NCBI RefSeq assembly: GCF_000317595.1
Contig: NZ_AEJC01000056.1
Span: forward strand, 31,771-95,770
Length of the DNA stretch: 64,000 nucleotides
Reading direction: 5' to 3'
Source: Streptomyces ipomoeae 91-03
GTDB lineage: Bacteria > Actinomycetota > Actinomycetes > Streptomycetales > Streptomycetaceae
Notes under the pieces: model-generated
Databases searched by the model: none
What the model was told of the DNA's origin: nothing
Seen by the model: the letters and a program-made list of their open reading frames with translations, nothing else
Position numbers and translations under genes: made by a program
In this document: one piece after another, positions 32,378 to 41,396 of the stretch
Position numbering within the stretch: the first letter of the stretch is position 1
Layout of the letters: each line of letters starts with the position of its first letter

Positions 32378-34090
32378 ATGCTCCCGAACGTCATGAGCGC
32401 TGCCGACGAGTCCGTGGCCGCCGCCTCCGCGCCCGCCGAGGCCGTCGCACCCCTGATGCGGGGGATCATCGTGTTGCGGCGGCTCACCGAGGCGGACGGG
32501 GTGATGAGTCTCAGTGGGCTGGAGAAGGCCACCGGGTTGGCGCGGTCCACGGTCGACCGGATCACGGCGACGCTGGCCCGGATGGGGTACGTACGGCTGG
32601 ACGGGCGTGACGCGGTGCTCGCGCCCCGGCTGATGGAGCTGGGCAACGCCTATCTGGCCGCCCTCCGCCTCCCCCGGCTGCTGGACGCGTACGCCGACGC
32701 CCTCGCCGACGAGCTGGACGAGTCGGTGTCCCTCGCGGTCGGCGACCGGGACGGCATCCGCTTCATCCACCAGGCCACCCGGCGCCGCGCGATGTCCCTC
32801 AGCTTCCGCATCGGCGACCTGCTGCCCGCCGAGCGCACCGCGCCCGGGCCGCTGTTCGCCACCGAGTGGGACGCCGCCGACTGGGCGCGGTGGCGGGCGC
32901 GGCGGGAGGCCGACCCCGAGGGGCGCGGCTTTCCGGCGGTGCCGCCGCGCGGTGGGGCGTACGACGACTTCGAGGCCCGTACGGCTCAGGCGGGCGCCCA
33001 GGGGTGGGCTCTGGACGACCAGTTGATCGAGCCGGGGCTGGTGGCGGTGTCCGTACCCGTACGGGATCCCGGGACCGGGCGGGTCGCGTGCGTGGTCAAT
33101 GTCGTCAGTCATACGAGCCGGCACACGGCGGAGTCCCTGCGTACGGCGCTGCTGCCGCGGCTGCGGGCGACGGTGGCCGAGATGGAACGGGAGCTGCGGG
33201 CGGCCTCCGGGCCGGGGGGCGTCTCAGGTGCGCCGGGCGGGCCCGGGGAGGGGGCGGGCGTGTCTCCCCTCGGGCTCGCCGCCTGGACCGGGGCCTCCAA
33301 GCAGGAGCTGGGGCGGGAGTTCATCGAGTCGCTCGCCCGTGGGCTGACCGTCATCACCTCGTTCGGCGAGGGGCGGGCCGAGTTGACGCTCACCGATGTC
33401 GCGCAGGCCACCGGGCTCGCCCGGGCGACGGCTCGGCGGGCGCTGATCACCCTCGAACACCTCGGGTACGTCACCTCGTACGACCGCTTCTTCCGGCTGA
33501 CGCCCCGGGTGCTGGGGCTGGGGTTTCCGCCGCTGTCCATGCTGCCGCTGCCGCGTATCGCCGCGCCGCATCTGGCGGAGCTGTCCGAACGGGTGCACGA
33601 CTCGGCGTCGCTCGCGATCCTCACGGGGGGTGGGGAGGAGGTGCAGTACACCGCTCGGGTGGCCACCAGTCGCATCATGAGCGTCAACATCACGGTCGGG
33701 ACGCGGTTGCCCGCGTATGCGACGTCGTTGGGGCGTGTGATGCTCGCCGATCTCCTGCGGGATGGCGTTCCTCTGCCGTCGGAGCTCGTGCCGCTGACCC
33801 CTCGGACGGTCACCGATCGCGGGGAGTTGCTGGCCGTGTTGGAGCGGGTGCGGGAGGACGGGTTCGCTCTGGTCGACGGGGAGTTGGAGGAGGGGCTTCG
33901 GTCGATCGCCGTGCCGGTGCGGGGGCGGGGTGGGCGGGTTGTCGCTGCCGTGAATGTGGCGATGCACAGCAGTCGGCGGAGTGTCGAGGAGTGTGTGGGG
34001 GAAGTGCTGCCGGAGTTGCGGGTCGCGGTGGGGCGGGTGGAGGCGGAGCTGCGGGTGGCGGAGAAGTTCCGGCGGGTCGCGGGGGCGTGA
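32378..34090 (+). CDS. Double IclR-type regulator (two fused IclR modules)
   Basis: 570 residues with two complete IclR units in one chain. Unit 1: winged helix at about residues 25-90 (SLSGLEKATGLARSTVDRITATL, quoted from GLEKATGLARSTVDRITATL) and an effector domain to about 275. A Gly/Pro-rich linker (about 275-300) joins unit 2: a helix around 335-375 (LTDVAQATGLARATARRALI) and an effector domain (SLGRVMLADLL, LVDGELEEGLRSIAVPVRG). Such fusions occur in Streptomyces as regulators of aromatic (beta-ketoadipate, PcaR-like) pathways, but no pca genes are next to it here, so the target is unknown. Confidence 0.9.
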   Translation: MLPNVMSAADESVAAASAPAEAVAPLMRGIIVLRRLTEADGVMSLSGLEKATGLARSTVDRITATLARMGYVRLDGRDAVLAPRLMELGNAYLAALRLPRLLDAYADALADELDESVSLAVGDRDGIRFIHQATRRRAMSLSFRIGDLLPAERTAPGPLFATEWDAADWARWRARREADPEGRGFPAVPPRGGAYDDFEARTAQAGAQGWALDDQLIEPGLVAVSVPVRDPGTGRVACVVNVVSHTSRHTAESLRTALLPRLRATVAEMERELRAASGPGGVSGAPGGPGEGAGVSPLGLAAWTGASKQELGREFIESLARGLTVITSFGEGRAELTLTDVAQATGLARATARRALITLEHLGYVTSYDRFFRLTPRVLGLGFPPLSMLPLPRIAAPHLAELSERVHDSASLAILTGGGEEVQYTARVATSRIMSVNITVGTRLPAYATSLGRVMLADLLRDGVPLPSELVPLTPRTVTDRGELLAVLERVREDGFALVDGELEEGLRSIAVPVRGRGGRVVAAVNVAMHSSRRSVEECVGEVLPELRVAVGRVEAELRVAEKFRRVAGA

Positions 34091-34129
34091 GGCCTTCCTT
34101 TTCCGCCCCCGCGAGGAAAACACGGCGGA

Positions 34130-34162
34130 ACCCCGGGCCACTTGAAGGGCGTGGCCCGGGGT
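34130..34162. terminator. Bidirectional terminator between convergent genes
   Basis: ACCCCGGGCCAC, a 9-nt loop, then GTGGCCCGGGGT: a perfect 12-bp stem between the double IclR gene and the MFS gene. Confidence 0.8.
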
Positions 34163-34177
34163 CTCGATGGGGTCGGC

Positions 34178-35770
34178 TCAGTGGTTCGCGGACGCCAAGG
34201 GCGCGGGCTCGGTGGTCGCCTCCGTGGGCCCCTGCTCAGCCCCAGCCACAACCACCCCCTTCCCACCCCGCATCAACAGCAGGGCCAGCACCGCCGCCCC
34301 CACAACCCCCGCCGCCCCTGCAAGGAAACTCGCCGACATCGCGGAGGTGAAGGCGTCGTACGCGGCAGCGAGCAGGGCGTCGTCCCCGGTGGCCGTGGCC
34401 ACCGCCAGCGCGTCACCCATGGAGTGGGCGGCGGCCCCAGGGGCGTCGGCCGGCATATTGCCGGTGAAGGTGGAGGAGAGGATCGCCCCGAGGACAGCGA
34501 CCCCGAGCGCCGCACCCGCCTGCTGGATCGTGTCGTTGAGAGCGGACCCCACACCGGCGTGCTCGTCCGGGATCGCGCCCATCATCGCCGCCATCGCAGC
34601 CGGCATCGCCAGCCCGCTACCCGCCCCCATCAGGCACATCGCCCCCGCCAGCACACCCCAGCCGCTGGACGTCGAGAGGGTGGACAGGAGTCCGAACCCC
34701 GCCGCGATCACCAGGAGGCCCACCGAGGCCATGGCCCGGTTGCCCGTCTTCGGGAGCAGGCCCGCACCGATGCCGTTGAAGACGAGGGTCGCGACGGCCG
34801 CCGGGGTGAAGGCGAGGCCCGTCTCGGTGGCCGAGTAGCCGAGGACGAACTGCAGGTACTGGGTGAGGACCAGCATCAGTCCGCCGTTGGCGAGGGTGAG
34901 CAGGACCAGGGAGAAGCTGGCCCCCGTGAACACCCGGTTCCGGAACAGCGTCACAGGGACCATCGGGGACTGCGTACGGGTCTCCCACACCGCGAAACCG
35001 ACCAGCGACAGCAGCGTCACGGCCAGCGAGACCTGCGTACCCGGCTCACCCGGGCCACCCTTCGGCAGCTCGATGATCGTCCAGATCAGCGCGGTCATCC
35101 CGACCATCGACAGCACCATGCCCAGCGGGTCGGCCTTGCGCCACGGCCCCTTGGACTCCGGCATCAGCACCAGCGCGGCCACGATGGCGAGCACCGCGAT
35201 CGGGATGTTGATCAGGAAGACGACGCCCCACCAGAAGTGCGCGAGCAGCGCGCCGCCGAGCACCGGACCGCCGACCAGACCGACCATCGCCACCGCGCTC
35301 CAGGCCGCGATCGCCTTGGGCCGCTCGTCCTCGTCGAAGACGGTGATCAGGATGGAGAGCGTGCTGGGCATGATCAGTGCGCCGCCGACTCCCATCAGCA
35401 CCCGGCCGAGGATCAGCGCCCCGGGGCTGGTCGCCTCCATCGCCACCACCGACGCGGCTCCGAAGAGCGCCAGTCCGACGATCATCGTCTTCCGCCGGCC
35501 GAACTTGTCGGAGAGGCTGCCCGCCGTTAACAGCAGACCCGCGAAGACCAGCATGTACGAGTCGAGGATCCACTGGAGGTCCTGGCTGCCGGCCTTCAGG
35601 TCCTCGGCGATCGTCGGGATCGCCACGGTGAGCACCATGTTGTCGATGACCAGCACCAACGTGCTCAGGCACAGCACGATCAGGATGAGCCAGCGACGCG
35701 GATCGCGGGCCTTCCGGTCCGATTTCCGGTCCGGCTTCCGGTCCGGCTTCCGGTCCGTCAGCTGATCCAT
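34178..35770 (-). CDS. DHA2 family MFS drug exporter
   Basis: 530 residues, 14 helices. Helix 1 LVIDNMVLTVAIPTIAEDL and the loop AGSLSDKFGRRKTM are clear DHA2 signatures. Before helix 1 a charged stretch has a four-fold repeat of the type DRKPDRKP, encoded by TCCGGTCCGG-type repeats. A TetR gene is divergent, with a palindrome between them, so this is a TetR-controlled exporter. ATG at 35770 has AAGGG 8 nt upstream. Substrate unknown. Confidence 0.9.
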   Translation of the reverse strand: MDQLTDRKPDRKPDRKSDRKARDPRRWLILIVLCLSTLVLVIDNMVLTVAIPTIAEDLKAGSQDLQWILDSYMLVFAGLLLTAGSLSDKFGRRKTMIVGLALFGAASVVAMEATSPGALILGRVLMGVGGALIMPSTLSILITVFDEDERPKAIAAWSAVAMVGLVGGPVLGGALLAHFWWGVVFLINIPIAVLAIVAALVLMPESKGPWRKADPLGMVLSMVGMTALIWTIIELPKGGPGEPGTQVSLAVTLLSLVGFAVWETRTQSPMVPVTLFRNRVFTGASFSLVLLTLANGGLMLVLTQYLQFVLGYSATETGLAFTPAAVATLVFNGIGAGLLPKTGNRAMASVGLLVIAAGFGLLSTLSTSSGWGVLAGAMCLMGAGSGLAMPAAMAAMMGAIPDEHAGVGSALNDTIQQAGAALGVAVLGAILSSTFTGNMPADAPGAAAHSMGDALAVATATGDDALLAAAYDAFTSAMSASFLAGAAGVVGAAVLALLLMRGGKGVVVAGAEQGPTEATTEPAPLASANH

Positions 35771-35911
35771 TTCTCCAGCCCTTCTCACGCGTCGGTTCGA
35801 GCAGTTGCAGCGGCCAAGCAGTCACAGCAGTCACAGCACTTACGGCGATCACGGCGGCGAGGAGGATCCTGCTCGGTACGCCGTGCGTTCTGAGAAACAC
35901 CGTACTTCTTC

Positions 35912-35926
35912 GCGAACAGTGTTCGC
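35912..35926. promoter_or_regulatory. Operator between divergent MFS and TetR genes
   Basis: GCGAACA-G-TGTTCGC, a perfect 7-bp palindrome flanked by TTC/AAG. A further half-site TGCGAACAC sits at about 35946. The probable site of the adjacent TetR protein. Confidence 0.65.
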
Positions 35927-35999
35927 AAGGGGGTACGCCGTACGGATGCGAACACCGTACGCTGATCGCGTCAGCCGTACGCAGCGAAGGAGAGGCCCC

Positions 36000-36728
36000 A
36001 TGTCAGCCGAGAAGCCGCAGGCGTTCCAGTCGGTGTGGACCCGGCCGCGGACCGGGCGGGAGCAGCCCGCGCTGAGCCGGGAGCAGATCGTGGCGGAGGC
36101 GCTGCGGCTGCTCGACGAGGAGGGCATCGACGCGCTGAGCATGCGCAAGCTCGGCGGTCGACTGGGCGCCGGCGCCACCTCGCTCTACCGCCATGTCACC
36201 AACAAGGACGAGCTGATCGAGCTGGCCGTCGACGAGGTGTACGGCGAGATCGAGGTGAACCCCTCCCCCGACCCGGCGAACTGGCGTACCGACACGGCCC
36301 GTTGCGCCCACAGCCTGCGCGCGACGATCCTGCGCCACCCGTGGCTGGCCTCGGTACTCGGCGAGATGGGCATGTCCTACCTCGGCCCCAACTGGATGCG
36401 GGTCTCGGAGGCCATGCTGAAGCTGCTGACCACCGCCGGGTTCCCGGCCTCCGAGGCGGACCGGGCGGTCGCCACGCTCGTCGCGTACGTCACCGGCATG
36501 GCCACCAGCGAGGCCGCCTGGCTCACCGTCCTCGCCCGCAGCGGCCAGGACGAACAGAGCGTGGTCGAGCGGCTGTGGCCGGCCGCCGAGGAGGCAGCCC
36601 AGGACTATCCGCTGCTCCGCGAGGGCTACGCCGAACAGCGGGGGACGGATCCCCGGGCGGCCCGGGAGGAGGGGTTCCAGTACGGGCTCGAGCGGGTGCT
36701 GGACGGGCTGGAGACGCGACTCACCTGA
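36000..36728 (+). CDS. TetR/AcrR family regulator
   Basis: 242 residues. The HTH has LSREQIVAEALRLLDEEGID, then LSMRKLGGRLGAGATSLYRHVTNKDELIELAVD (quoted as GRLGAGATSLYRHVTNKDEL). The C-terminal domain is TetR_C_11-like (tetracyclin repressor C-terminal type) with hydrophobic helices. ATG at 36000 with GAGAGG upstream. Divergent from the MFS gene at 35770, its likely target, and convergent with the ABC permease genes. Confidence 0.92.
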   Translation: MSAEKPQAFQSVWTRPRTGREQPALSREQIVAEALRLLDEEGIDALSMRKLGGRLGAGATSLYRHVTNKDELIELAVDEVYGEIEVNPSPDPANWRTDTARCAHSLRATILRHPWLASVLGEMGMSYLGPNWMRVSEAMLKLLTTAGFPASEADRAVATLVAYVTGMATSEAAWLTVLARSGQDEQSVVERLWPAAEEAAQDYPLLREGYAEQRGTDPRAAREEGFQYGLERVLDGLETRLT

Positions 36729-36808
36729 CCATCAACCAGGGGGCCGCCCCTCCAACCCGTCAACTGACCCTACGCACTACCCGTTGCCCGGTACCCGCTC
36801 ACCACACG

Positions 36809-37621
36809 TCACCCGTTGACGCCCGTGTACCGGCTCAGGCTCCAGTTCCACAGGAGCCGGGACAGTACGAAGGCCAGGAGGCCGATGAACGGGGCGGCCA
36901 CGGCCAGGGCCTCCGGGACACCCATGGCTCCGCCGTGGCCGGTGAGCACACCGGCCGGGAAATAGGCGATGAAGGCGAGCGGCACGATGAAGGTGAACGC
37001 CGCGGAGGCGGCCTTCGGGAGGATGCTGAGGGGGTAGCTCCCGAAGGTCCCCATCAGCTCCTCCAGCCACTGGGTCCAGTACGAGGTGGCCGGGAAGTGG
37101 AACGCGGCGGCGGCCACGGCCGTGAACATCGCGGCCTCGACCAGCATCCCGCCGAGCACTCCCGCCACCACGTACGCGATCCGCCCCGCAGTCCAGTCGT
37201 GCGAGCTCCGCTGGAGCGCGGCGACGAACAGCCCGACCGCCACAACCAGGTCCCCGATGGCGTTGACCGGGAAGAAGGCCAGCTGGATCTGCCGGTACAC
37301 CGGCATCGGACGGATCAGACAGGGGTCGACGATCCCCTCCTGGACGAGGATGTTCATGTACTGGACCCGGCCCAGGAAGAGCACGTACAGCCCGTGGCTG
37401 AGCATCCGCATGCTCGCGATCAGCAGCACGTCGGAGCTGGACCAGCCGCCGAGCCCGGGGAAGCGGGTGAGCAGCACCGAGGCGAAGACGATGATGGAGA
37501 CCTGCCATATGGCCCCGATCGCGACGCCCATCAGGAACTCGCCCCGGTACTCCAGTCTGGCCCGGAAGTTGAGCTTGGTGATCCGCCAGACGACCCGCCA
37601 GGAGTTGAGGAAGGTGGTCAT
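36809..37621 (-). CDS. ABC-2 type permease (second subunit)
   Basis: 270 residues, six predicted helices, ABC-2 family (DUF990-like, COG3694 type). It contains RLEYRGEFLMGVAIGAIWQ, then QEGIVDPCLIRPMPVYRQI and ILPKAASAAFTFIVPLAFI, and ends LLWNWSLSRYTG. Start ATG 37621 is preceded by GGAGG with 6-nt spacing and lies 2 nt after the stop of the first permease; an ATG at 37627 touches the ribosome binding site and is less likely. Third gene of the operon ATPase-permease-permease. Exports a hydrophobic or glycan substrate; unknown. Confidence 0.88.
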   Translation of the reverse strand: MTTFLNSWRVVWRITKLNFRARLEYRGEFLMGVAIGAIWQVSIIVFASVLLTRFPGLGGWSSSDVLLIASMRMLSHGLYVLFLGRVQYMNILVQEGIVDPCLIRPMPVYRQIQLAFFPVNAIGDLVVAVGLFVAALQRSSHDWTAGRIAYVVAGVLGGMLVEAAMFTAVAAAAFHFPATSYWTQWLEELMGTFGSYPLSILPKAASAAFTFIVPLAFIAYFPAGVLTGHGGAMGVPEALAVAAPFIGLLAFVLSRLLWNWSLSRYTGVNG

Positions 37622-37623
37622 GG

Positions 37624-38451
37624 TCATCCTCCCTGGGCGACGACACGTCGGCCGGCCCGGTCCCAGAGCCAGCGGGTGAGCAGGGCGAGCAGCACGATCC
37701 AGACGCCCTGGACCGCCATCTGCGCCAGCGCGTCGTCGACGCCGATCCGCCCGACGTAGATGGAGAGCGGAACGCCGAGCGTCGACTGGAACGGCAGGAA
37801 CGCGCTGAGCGTGATGAACCAGTCCGGGAAGTACCAGAGCGGCGCGTACACCCCCGAGAGCAGGTTCTGCGCGAAGAGGAGGATCATCAGGGCCGCCTCG
37901 TTGCGCAGCGTCCAGAAGCACAGCAGGTCGACCAGCGTCATCACGTAGTGGAGCACCAGTTGGCCGAGGAGCATGCTCACCGCGAAGACCGCCGCGACCT
38001 TTGGGGAGGAGGGCGCGGCGACGACTCCGACGGCGAGACACAGCACGTATCCGGCCAGCACCCAGCCGAAGCCGTACATCTGGTCGCCGAGGGCCCGTAG
38101 CGCGTAGTAGCGCCGGGGTTTCAGCGGGCGCAGGTACCAGTAGACGATCGTCCCGAAGTGCAGATGCTGGATCACCGTGTCGCGTCCGGCGCGCCGGTCC
38201 AGGCCGCGGATCCGGTTGGCGAGCACGGCGAGTACGGCGTAACTGACGGCCTGGGTCTCGTCGAGCCCGGCGCTGGAGTCGGTGTTCGCGTACAGGCCCC
38301 GCCAGAGGTAGACGACCAGGCAGACCTGGACGAACAGCCGGATGGCGGTGGCGGTCATACGGGGCGGGGCCAGCAGCTCGCCCCGGGGCGTGATCCAGGC
38401 GATGCGCCGGGCGCGTGCGGCGAGCGTGGCGGTCGTTGACATGGTTGTCAT
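37624..38451 (-). CDS. ABC-2 type permease (first subunit)
   Basis: 275 residues, about six helices, COG4587/DUF990 type. It has MTATAIRLFVQVCLVVYLWR, an LRPLKPRRYYALRALGDQMY loop, and NEAALMILLFAQNLLSGVYAPLWYFPDWF typical of this permease group (quoted from NLLSGVYAPLWYFP). Forms a heterodimer with the next permease. Start ATG 38451 with AAGGCGG in the end of the ATPase gene, so the three genes are tightly coupled. Confidence 0.88.
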   Translation of the reverse strand: MTTMSTTATLAARARRIAWITPRGELLAPPRMTATAIRLFVQVCLVVYLWRGLYANTDSSAGLDETQAVSYAVLAVLANRIRGLDRRAGRDTVIQHLHFGTIVYWYLRPLKPRRYYALRALGDQMYGFGWVLAGYVLCLAVGVVAAPSSPKVAAVFAVSMLLGQLVLHYVMTLVDLLCFWTLRNEAALMILLFAQNLLSGVYAPLWYFPDWFITLSAFLPFQSTLGVPLSIYVGRIGVDDALAQMAVQGVWIVLLALLTRWLWDRAGRRVVAQGG

Positions 38452-38454
38452 GGC

Positions 38455-39591
38455 TCAACCGCCTTGGGAGGCGGTCGGGACGGCGGACTCGTCCGCCTCG
38501 GCGGACTCGTCGGCGGGCGCCTGTGCCGGTACGGCGCTGAGGTAGGCGGCGCGCATGACGTCTTCGAGGTCGTTCTCCTCCAGCGCCAGATCCGCGATCC
38601 GGAACCGTCCGATGATCAGCTTCAGCGCCTCGTGCACGGTGGGGGCGTCCGGGCCGACCGGGCCGAACACCAACTGCGGTCCTTCTCTGCGCAGTACGGC
38701 GATGCCCTCGAACCCCGGGAGACGGGCGGGGTCGATCTCACGCGAGGCGTCGGTGGGGTCGGCGACGTCGGTGGGGTCCGTGAGGTCGGTGAGGTCGTCG
38801 AGGTCGGTGAGGGTCACCCGGACCTGCCAGGTGCCGCCGAAACGCCGCCGGATCTCCTGGAGCGGGCCGTCGAGCACGATACGGCCGTGGTTGATGAGCA
38901 CGACCCGTTCGGCGAGCCGGGCCACCTCGGTCATGTCGTGGGTGGTGAGCAGGACGGTACGGTCCCGTTCCTCGACCTGGTGCCGCAGAAAGCGCCGTAC
39001 CTGCTCCTTGACCACGACATCCATGCCGATGGTGGGCTCGTCGAGGAAGACGACGGGCGGGTCGTGGAGGAGGGAGGCGGCGAGGTCGCAGCGGACCCGC
39101 TGGCCGAGCGACAGATGCCGGACGCGGGTGTCCCAGAACTCGGACAGTTCGAGCAGTCCGTCGAACTCCTCGATACGGGCCCGGAACTGGCCCTCGGGGA
39201 CCCCGTAGATGTCCCGGAGGATCTCGAACGACTCCCGGGCCGGCAGGTCCCACCACAGCTGCGTCCGCTGCCCGAACACCGCCCCGATGTTGCGGGCGTT
39301 GCGCTCCCGGTCCCGGTGCGGGACGACTCCGGCGACCAGCGCCTCACCGGAGGTGGGCGTCAGGATGCCGGTGAGCATCTTGATGGTGGTGGACTTCCCG
39401 GCCCCGTTGGGACCGAGCAGTGCGAGCAACTCGCCTCTGCCGACGGTGAAGTCGACGTCCTGCACGGCCACCTTCGCCACCCGCTCCGGGCTGACGAGCG
39501 ACCTCAACGCCCCGGCGAGCCCGGGGCGGCGCACGGTCGTATGGAACACCTTGGACAACCCGCGCGCCTCGATCACCGCAGACAACGGCAT
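38455..39591 (-). CDS. ABC transporter ATP-binding protein
   Basis: 378 residues. Walker A LLGPNGAGKSTTIKML (near residue 58), Q-loop, signature HLSLGQRVRCDLAASLL and Walker B PVVFLDEPTIGMD followed by LLTTHDMTEVARLAERVV. The C-terminal extension (about 250-378) includes an LTDPTD-type repeat, about 25 residues in all, encoded by GGTCGGTG-like DNA repeats, and ends in an acidic tail. It powers the two ABC-2 permeases encoded next. Similar triads export antibiotics or lipids. Start ATG 39591 with a weak ribosome binding site; upstream lies a palindrome. Confidence 0.92.
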   Translation of the reverse strand: MPLSAVIEARGLSKVFHTTVRRPGLAGALRSLVSPERVAKVAVQDVDFTVGRGELLALLGPNGAGKSTTIKMLTGILTPTSGEALVAGVVPHRDRERNARNIGAVFGQRTQLWWDLPARESFEILRDIYGVPEGQFRARIEEFDGLLELSEFWDTRVRHLSLGQRVRCDLAASLLHDPPVVFLDEPTIGMDVVVKEQVRRFLRHQVEERDRTVLLTTHDMTEVARLAERVVLINHGRIVLDGPLQEIRRRFGGTWQVRVTLTDLDDLTDLTDPTDVADPTDASREIDPARLPGFEGIAVLRREGPQLVFGPVGPDAPTVHEALKLIIGRFRIADLALEENDLEDVMRAAYLSAVPAQAPADESAEADESAVPTASQGG

Positions 39592-39617
39592 CACATCCGT
39601 TCACTCGAGAGATGTCC

Positions 39618-39633
39618 GTTCGAAATATCGAAC
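39618..39633 (-). promoter_or_regulatory. Palindrome upstream of the ABC operon
   Basis: GTTCGA-AATA-TCGAAC, a perfect 6-bp inverted repeat 27 nt upstream of the ATPase start; outer GATGT/ACATC arms extend the symmetry. Probable operator overlapping the promoter. Confidence 0.55.
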
Positions 39634-39832
39634 ATCATTCGGCAACAGCGGCGGCAATGCTAGGGCCGGCGAGGTGGCCGAGAGAAGCGAATATGAGGGC
39701 GGCGGTGACGGGGGCGGGCCGCCGAACTCCCGCCCCACCCGCACCGCCGCACCGCCCGCACCGCCGCATCGCCGCATCGCCCGCGCCGCACAGCGGGTCG
39801 ATCGGGCGCCGGGCATGCGGGCGAGGCGGAGG

Positions 39833-40225
39833 AGCACGGCGGCCCTTCGGGGGCGCGGGCGAGGCCGAGGAGTACGGCGATCCTTCGGAGACACGGGCGA
39901 GACCGAGGAGTACGGCGATCCTTCGGAGACACGGGCGAGACCGAGGAGTACGGCGATCCTTCGGAGACACGGGCGAGACCGACGAACACGGCGACCCTTC
40001 GGCAACACCGGCGAGACCGACAAACACGGCGACCCTTCGGGGGCACAGGGGAGGCCAACAAACACAGCAACCCTTCGGCAACACCGGCGAGGCCGACGAA
40101 CACGGCGGCCCTTCGGGGACACAGGGGAGGACGGCGAGCACGGCGCTCCTCGGCGACACCGGCAGGCTGACGACTGCGGCGCTCCTCGGCGACACAGGCG
40201 GGCCGACGAGCACGGCGATCCTCGG
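39833..40225 (+). repeat. Array of about eleven 38-bp tandem repeats
   Basis: The marker (T/C)ACGGCG recurs at 39835, 39873, 39911, 39949, 39987, 40025, 40063 (as CACAGCA), 40101 and 40139, always 38 bp apart. Two or three shorter units (35-37 bp) follow to 40225. Each unit also holds CCTTCGG-rich and GACAC(g/a)GG(c/g)GA parts. Units 2-4 are nearly identical; outer ones diverge. There are no unique spacers, so it is not CRISPR. Since 38 is not a multiple of three, it is unlikely to be coding. Confidence 0.85.
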
Positions 40226-40422
40226 CCGCGTCCGTTCCGCCTTCAACCGTCTGCCTACCGCCGGGAGTTCCGCAAAGGAGGCGGCGCGCTTCGACGGCTC
40301 TCCTTGGCGGGGCGACGGGCTGCCCGGAATCACCCGGCCGTCGCTCCGTCGCCGGTGGTTCTCTTCGGGGCCTCAATACGGCCGTATTGGCGGCAGCCGG
40401 CGTTTCCCGAACGGCAAAGCGT

Positions 40423-40455
40423 CGACGCCCGGCGCCGAAATGGCGCCGGGCGTCG
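40423..40455 (-). terminator. Terminator of the trypsin gene
   Basis: CGACGCCCGGCGCC, loop GAAAT, then GGCGCCGGGCGTCG: a perfect 14-bp stem 30 nt beyond the protease stop on the minus strand. Confidence 0.8.
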
Positions 40456-40484
40456 GTCGCTTCAGCCGCTTCGCTTGGTTCGCG

Positions 40485-41396
40485 TCAGCGGCCGAGGCGG
40501 GCCTTCAGCTTTTTACCCTTGGCGGATTCGTCGAGGGTGTCCCACAGTTCGTCGGAACCGGGGTAGGTGTAGACGCCGGGGGCGCCCTGTTCGGCGCAGC
40601 CCTCTCCGTAGGACACGATGCCTATCTGGTACACCCGGCCCTCGAGCTTACGGAAAAGCGGGCCGCCGCTGTCGCCCTGGCAGGAGTCCTTGCCCTCAAC
40701 CCCGGCGCAGACATTGACCTTCTTGTCGTACTGCGGGTAGGTCGCCTTGCACTCGACGTGCGACACGATCGGGACGTCCACCGCGCGCAACCGGTCCGGG
40801 AAGGACGGCACATCGGTGTTGGTGTTGCCCCAGCCGATGACGGTGGCCTTGGCGCCGGGGCGGATCAGCGCGTCGGTGCCCACGGTCGGGATGCGGACCG
40901 GGGCGATGCCGTTGACCGGCTTCTTCAGGATCAGGAAGGCGACGTCGTACGCCTCCTGCTTCTTGAGGTAGCGCGGGTGGATGACGATGTCGGCGACGTT
41001 GCGCAGCTGGCCCTGCTTCTTGTTCGACAGCACGGTCCGGCCGACGACCGTCTCTATTTCCTTGGGCTTGGTGCCCATGACGCAGTGCGCGGCCGTCATC
41101 ACGATGTCCGCGGAGTAGAGGCTGCCACCGCAGAACTGCCGGTCGAACGGGCTCGCCTTGCCCTTGGAGAGCAGCGCGGCCATGAACGGGTAGGCGCCGT
41201 TGGCCTGGGCGCTGCCACCGATGATCTGCGCGCTCGGCCTGCCACGGTCCGCCGAGGTGGCGGCGTGCGCCGTCGAGACGGAGGCGGCGGCGAGCCCGAG
41301 TGCCGCGCCCGCCGCGACGACACCGGAGCCGATCCTGCGAACCGCAGCTCTGCGGGCGGTGTTGGAGGGCAAGGGGGATTGCGTGGGGTGTTGCAT
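40485..41396 (-). CDS. Secreted trypsin-like serine protease (S1)
   Basis: 303 residues. Signal peptide (residues about 15-45, ending AAASVSTAHA), a short propeptide, then IIGGSAQANGAYPFMAAL as the activated N terminus. Catalytic His in MTAAHCVMG, Asp in YDVAFLILKKP, Ser in DSCQGDSGGPL; the Asp six residues before the Ser, S1 pocket, predicts Arg/Lys specificity. Six cysteines can form disulfides. Length matches Streptomyces trypsin-like proteases. I place the start at ATG 41396 with GGAG 10 nt upstream. Extracellular. Confidence 0.92.
   Translation of the reverse strand: MQHPTQSPLPSNTARRAAVRRIGSGVVAAGAALGLAAASVSTAHAATSADRGRPSAQIIGGSAQANGAYPFMAALLSKGKASPFDRQFCGGSLYSADIVMTAAHCVMGTKPKEIETVVGRTVLSNKKQGQLRNVADIVIHPRYLKKQEAYDVAFLILKKPVNGIAPVRIPTVGTDALIRPGAKATVIGWGNTNTDVPSFPDRLRAVDVPIVSHVECKATYPQYDKKVNVCAGVEGKDSCQGDSGGPLFRKLEGRVYQIGIVSYGEGCAEQGAPGVYTYPGSDELWDTLDESAKGKKLKARLGR

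Larger units (their letters stand above)
39592..40484. other. Long non-coding spacer with tandem repeats
   Basis: 893 nt between the ABC operon and the trypsin gene. It contains an operator-like palindrome at 39618, a region rich in CCG/GCC (39700-39800), the 38-bp repeat array, and a terminator at 40423. All six frames through the array stay open over long spans only because of its composition; none has a credible start or domain. Confidence 0.6.

Noticed and set aside
36809..38458. A single minus-strand frame spanning both ABC permeases
   Set aside because: The first half is an out-of-frame shadow of the first permease; the second permease starts at 37621 with its own ribosome binding site.
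39833..40225. CRISPR array
   Set aside because: The 38-bp units are contiguous with no unique spacers and no cas genes are present.
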